Positions 60,777 through 64,000 of a DNA stretch of 64,000 nucleotides are shown here, piece by piece. Source of the DNA: Halocynthiibacter namhaensis (GTDB lineage Bacteria; Pseudomonadota; Alphaproteobacteria; Rhodobacterales; Rhodobacteraceae); assembly GCF_000812685.1 (NCBI RefSeq), contig NZ_JWIF01000022.1, forward strand, positions 20,187-84,186, read 5' to 3'. A program made the translations under genes and the position numbers. Position 1 is the stretch's first letter; each line of letters starts with the position of its first letter. Under the pieces are notes generated by a model, which was given only the letters and a program-made list of their open reading frames with translations, was not told the origin of the DNA and ran no database searches.

Positions 60777-60932
60777 CTCCCCATATCGGTCCCATGGGAA
60801 AAACACCTTCACGCGGCCATGTTCATCGCAGTAAATTTCTTCGCCCTCGGGCCCGGTTACTGTTGCGATTTGCGGGCCATCAACCAAAGGCTTGCGCATA
60901 AGTGGTGGGCGATAGGGCAGGCGTGCGGGCAT
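60765..60932 (-). pseudogene. VgrG (type VI secretion spike) gene fragment
   Basis: The minus strand reads, over about 55 codons, [18 protein letters not shown] and [20 protein letters not shown] then PWDRYGEKN, which matches the conserved gp5-like OB-fold segment of VgrG spike proteins. It stops just after WDRYGEKNA, so the rest of the C-terminus is missing, and the gp27-like N-terminal part is also missing. Near 60925-60932 the sequence passes into a plus-strand tape-measure gene. It is a short leftover with no function. Confidence 0.8.
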
Positions 60933-62440
60933 CTACGATGTCAGACCTGTTTGGTGATGAGGCGCGTGAGCTGACCAAACTATTGAACAACATGGAACTC
61001 ATGCCTGAGATGTTGGGAATGGTTGCGGATGAGACGCAATACCTTGGAAGTTCAGAGGCTGAATATGCTGAGAGATCGAAAACCACGGCGAATAATATGC
61101 AGTTGGCGCGCAATCAAATGACACGATTGGGGGTGAGTATTGGTGAGGTGGTTTTGCCCGCTCTCAATGAATTGCTGACAAAATCTCAGGTGTTTATTGA
61201 TAAGATGGTGATCTGGACGAAAGAGCATCCAAAGCTCACGAAATGGCTGGTTATCGGTGGCCTTGCCCTTGGGGCCATGGCTGTCGCCGGTGGCGTTTTG
61301 TTGACCGTGGCTGCGGGGCTTATTGGCACTCTGGCCGTTTTGCGGTTTGGGTTGGTCGGCCTTGGTGCGCGTGCAATGTTTGCTGGTGGTGGGGTCTCGA
61401 ACTTGTCAGGGCGGTTTGGGCGGCTTGGACGAATGCGCCGTTTTAGGTTGGCACGACTGATTACTCCTCTACGTTGGGGCGCAAGTTTAATTCCTGCAAT
61501 CAACTGGGGATCTATGTTTGGCCGCTTGGGGCGGTTTGGCATGAATGCATCGGGCTGGGGGCGGTTGATTACACCGCTCAAATGGTTGGGGCGTGGGGCT
61601 ATGCGGTTTATCCCTGTTATTGGTTGGGCAATTCTTGCTGCAGAGATTGGATACTTTGCTTGGAATTCCATCATCAAACCGCTTGGCTGGGATAAATACC
61701 TCAGCCGCGACGGCCTTGTTGAAGGGCTCAATGGTTTGACGCCGGGGTTTGAGTGGGGATGGATCATTGATCAGATCCGCTGGACCGCCTTTCTTCCCGT
61801 GACTGCATTGATGTCCGCTTGGAAAGTTCTACGTGGGGAAGCGACTTGGCGCGATATCATTGAAGATATTCCTTGGATGAGTTGGTTCAACTTTGAATGG
61901 ATCGATCTTTTACCTTCATGGGATTGGTCCGCAATTATACCTGATTTTAATCTTGGGGGTATGTTCGCCGCAGTGCCGGGCGCTGCTTCTGAAGTGCCAG
62001 GTGGGGCGGCTCCCTTTCAACGTGGCGCTGACAGAGGCTATGGAGGGGAGCGTGCATTGGGTGGTCCTGTGGCTGCAGGGCGACCCTATCTCGTGAATGA
62101 AAACACGCCACGTTCTGAGATTTTTGTGCCGTCAACATCGGGTGGGATTTTGAATGTCTCCCAGGCACAAAGTGTCATGCGAAAATCTTTGCAAGGTGGG
62201 GGCCGTATTCGAGCGGCCGGTCTTGCAGCGCTTACATCCTCGGCACTTGTTGGGTCGGCTGCGGCGATGCCTTCTAGCGGGGCACCAGTCGGTCAATCCA
62301 CCACAACGCGCGTGGAAATTGGCAGCATTCAGATCACGGCACCCTCAGGCGTTTCTGATCCTGAAGGGTTGGTCAATCTTTTGGAGGCGCGATTGGGAGA
62401 CCGTATCTCGGCGACCCTTGCGGCAAGCTTTTCGGATTAA
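60902..62440 (+). pseudogene. Phage tail tape measure protein, P2-type, lacking its N-terminus
   Basis: The 512-residue open frame begins with [20 protein letters not shown], a segment that normally lies well inside TP901/P2-type tape measure proteins, followed by the TTANNMQLARNQMTRLGVSI block, a hydrophobic stretch (WLVIGGLALGAMAVAGGVLL), a Trp/Gly/Arg-rich middle, and a C-terminus with GRPYLVNENTPRSEIFVPS and IQITAPSGVSDPEGL. The missing N-terminus and the VgrG junction show that the gene was cut by a rearrangement. The GTG start is only the first possible start. Confidence 0.82.
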
Positions 62441-62451
62441 GGAGGCATCAT

Positions 62452-62874
62452 ATGTCTGGACCCGTCACCATGGCCCTTGGGCCGTTTATGTTTAAGTCAC
62501 ATGGCTTTAGCTACTCAGATGTCAGTCGGAAGCTGGATACGACCTGGGCGGAACTTGAAACCGTAGGTGGCCTGAACGCGCTGCAATGGACTGGCCCGCG
62601 TTCTGAAACCATCACCATCAACGGGGTTTTGTTCCCCGCTGAATGGGGTGGGGCTGGAACTTTGGAAGGGGTGCGTCTGGCCGCCAAAAACGGGTTTCCG
62701 CTCATATTTGTGAGTTTAGGCGGAAAGGTGTTTGGCAATCATGCCATCCAAACCGTTGATGAAGATCGCACAGTACATGATCGCCATGGTGCGCCAAGGC
62801 GGAATGCCTATTCGATTGGATTGAAACGCATGGGGTCGGGCTTTTCTTTGCGCTCTCTCTTGGGAGGGATGTGA
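62452..62874 (+). CDS. Phage P2 gpU-like tail protein
   Basis: This 140-residue protein matches the P2 gpU family (tail terminator/assembly): MALGPFMFKSHGFSYSDVSR, LNALQWTGPRSETITINGVL and GNHAIQTVDEDRT. It has an excellent AAGGAGG ribosome-binding site just after the tape measure stop. It forms a compact tail block with genes X and D. Confidence 0.9.
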   Translation: MSGPVTMALGPFMFKSHGFSYSDVSRKLDTTWAELETVGGLNALQWTGPRSETITINGVLFPAEWGGAGTLEGVRLAAKNGFPLIFVSLGGKVFGNHAIQTVDEDRTVHDRHGAPRRNAYSIGLKRMGSGFSLRSLLGGM

Positions 62875-63083
62875 TGTCGTCCACATATATTACCAAAGAA
62901 AATGATGCGTTAGATTTGATTTGTGCGCGCCATTATGGTCGCCAGGCTGGTGCCGTTGAAAGGGTTCTGGAGGCAAACCCGGATATTACGCCCATTGCAC
63001 ATCGCCCACCTGCTGGTGTGCGAATTACTCTGCCAGATGTTGTCTTGAGTAAATCCAAGGGGGCGGTGAAACTATGGGACTAA
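62874..63083 (+). CDS. Phage P2 gpX-like tail protein
   Basis: This 69-residue protein belongs to the small LysM-like tail protein X family: YITKENDALDLICARHYGRQ and PDITPIAHRPPAGVRITLPD. The ATG at 62874 shares its A with the gpU stop (TGATG), so translation is coupled; GTG 62871 is the alternative start. It overlaps the D-like gene. Confidence 0.9.
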   Translation: MSSTYITKENDALDLICARHYGRQAGAVERVLEANPDITPIAHRPPAGVRITLPDVVLSKSKGAVKLWD

Positions 63084-63545
63084 TTACGCATCCAAAGGTT
63101 CATGTTGATATCGATGGTGTGCCTGTATCGGGGCTGTTTTTCAAACGCCTGATAAGCCTTGAAATCATTGACCGTGAGGGCATCCGTTCAGACACATTGC
63201 GGTTGGTGTTTAACGATGCTGCGCCGCATTTTGACAGTCCGCGTCGGGGAGCCGTTGCCAATGTGACGATCCAACCAAATGACGGGGGTGGTGGGTTTGT
63301 TGGATCCTATGTGATTGATAGCGTGGATTACAATTGCCATCCTTTCACGATCTCTGTTGGGGGACATTCTGCTGACTTACGTTCCGAAATGAAGACGCAA
63401 AGATCGAGGCATTGGGATGATCGATCGGTCAAAGACATCGTGTCGGAAATCGCGGGTGCCTATGATCTGGAGGCCAAGATATCAGATGTTGTGTCGTCTC
63501 ATGTCTATGGTCTTGTCCCGCTTACGTTCCGGTCTCTGAACTCAT
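63074..63545 (+). pseudogene. Phage late control protein D-like gene, interrupted by IS3 element
   Basis: The first about 155 residues match P2 gpD (gp27-like baseplate hub): HVDIDGVPVSGLFFKRLISL, DTLRLVFNDAAPHF, SYVIDSVDYNCHPFTISVGG and SAEMKTQR-like GGHSADLRSEMKTQRSRHWD. The full family is over 300 residues. From about 63530-63548 the sequence is an IS3 element, so the rest is displaced or lost beyond the window. Confidence 0.82.
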
Positions 63546-64000
63546 TTATGCGGCCTTTCGCTCAAAAGCCAAGGGACTTTTCCCGCCAAGCGATGAGTGG
63601 CGACGGCGCGGGTTATAGAACCCGTTGATATACTGGAAGATCGCGCCTTCAGCCTGACGGCGTGTGTCCCAACGGTTGCGCCAAATCAGCTCAGCCTTAA
63701 TGGATTTGAAGAACGTCTCGACCATAGAATTATCATAACAATTTCCCTTGCCGCTCATCGAGACCTTGAAACCGTGCTTGGACAAGCGCTTCTGATACTC
63801 ATTTGAGCAATATTGTGAACCACGATCCGTATGGTGAATGCAATCCTCCGGTGGTTGGCGCAAAGCAACGGCCATATCTAACGCCCGGATTGCCAGATCC
63901 TTCTTCATGCGGTTACTGATAGCCCATCCGATGACGCGGCGAGAATACAGGTCAAGGATGACGGCAAGATACAGCCAACCTTCGCTGGTCCAAATGTAGC
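63546..64000 (-). mobile_element. IS3-family insertion sequence, OrfB transposase (partial, runs off window)
   Basis: The minus-strand frame, open from the window edge, encodes the C-terminal part of an IS3 OrfB DDE integrase: YIWTSEGWLYLAVILDLYSR, CIHHTDRGSQYCSNEYQK (second Asp), SMVETFFKSIKAELIWRNRW (Glu) and NPRRRHSSLGGKSPLAFERK, ending at the stop at 63546-63548. The N-terminal part and OrfA lie beyond position 64000. The left end of the element is within about 20 bases of the stop; its exact inverted repeat was not resolved. It interrupts the gpD-like gene. Confidence 0.92.

Overview
The window looks like chromosome from an alphaproteobacterium of the Rhodobacteraceae (Roseobacter-type). 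The pointers are the pyrH-frr-uppS-cdsA-dxr-rseP-bamA-skp-fabZ-lpxA-lpxI-lpxB order (LpxI rather than LpxH), a sciP-ctrA pair, TrmFO, direct-repeat SOS operators of the GTTC-N7-GTTC type, and IS3 transposase fragments resembling those common in roseobacters. Species cannot be given from the sequence alone.

Layout. 0-6.2 kb: a minus-strand oligopeptide/dipeptide ABC transporter (Tat-exported binding protein, two permeases, fused double ATPase). 6.6-20.4 kb: miaA, then a plus-strand cell-envelope block for nucleotide supply, ribosome recycling, undecaprenyl-PP, CDP-DAG, MEP isoprenoids, RseP, BamA, Skp and early lipid A synthesis; its last gene, lpxB, carries an extra C-terminal domain of about 200 residues. 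20.5-27.2 kb: mnmA, sciP, ctrA (broken by a one-base frameshift in its DNA-binding domain), ligA and recG. 27.2-42.5 kb: an apparently SOS-controlled 40-residue membrane peptide, a NifU-like scaffold, hisI, gluQRS, a methyltransferase, trmFO, gyrA, arginase with a divergent Lrp-type regulator, dsbB, a DedA-like protein, a sulfotransferase-like protein, recA (with promoter and SOS operator), alaS and small genes.

42.9-60.7 kb: the accessory core. After an IS3 orfA remnant comes a nearly gapless 16.7-kb minus-strand operon of 19 genes that reads as an aryl polyene (APE) pigment/lipid cluster: two active ketosynthases, a Cys-less chain-length factor, a ketoreductase, two dehydratases, two ACPs, an acyl-AMP ligase, a thioesterase, two acyltransferase functions (one fused to a glycosyltransferase), LolA/MMPL/lipoprotein export genes, an aromatic amino-acid ammonia-lyase, and a flavoprotein with the WxWxIP motif of flavin-dependent halogenases. 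A phosphopantetheinyl transferase is divergent at its head. The likely logic is: ammonia-lyase makes an aryl-acrylate starter, ApeH loads it on an ACP, ApeR/ApeO-ApeC with ApeQ and ApeI/ApeP build the polyene, acyl/glycosyl transferases attach it to a lipid, and the LolA/MMPL genes move it to the outer membrane. The possible halogenase would make this a candidate halogenated (xanthomonadin-like) APE.

60.7-64 kb: debris of mobile elements. A VgrG fragment meets an N-terminally truncated P2-type tape-measure gene head to head, followed by tail genes U, X and D, with D cut by an IS3 element that runs off the right edge. No tRNA, rRNA or CRISPR array was seen.
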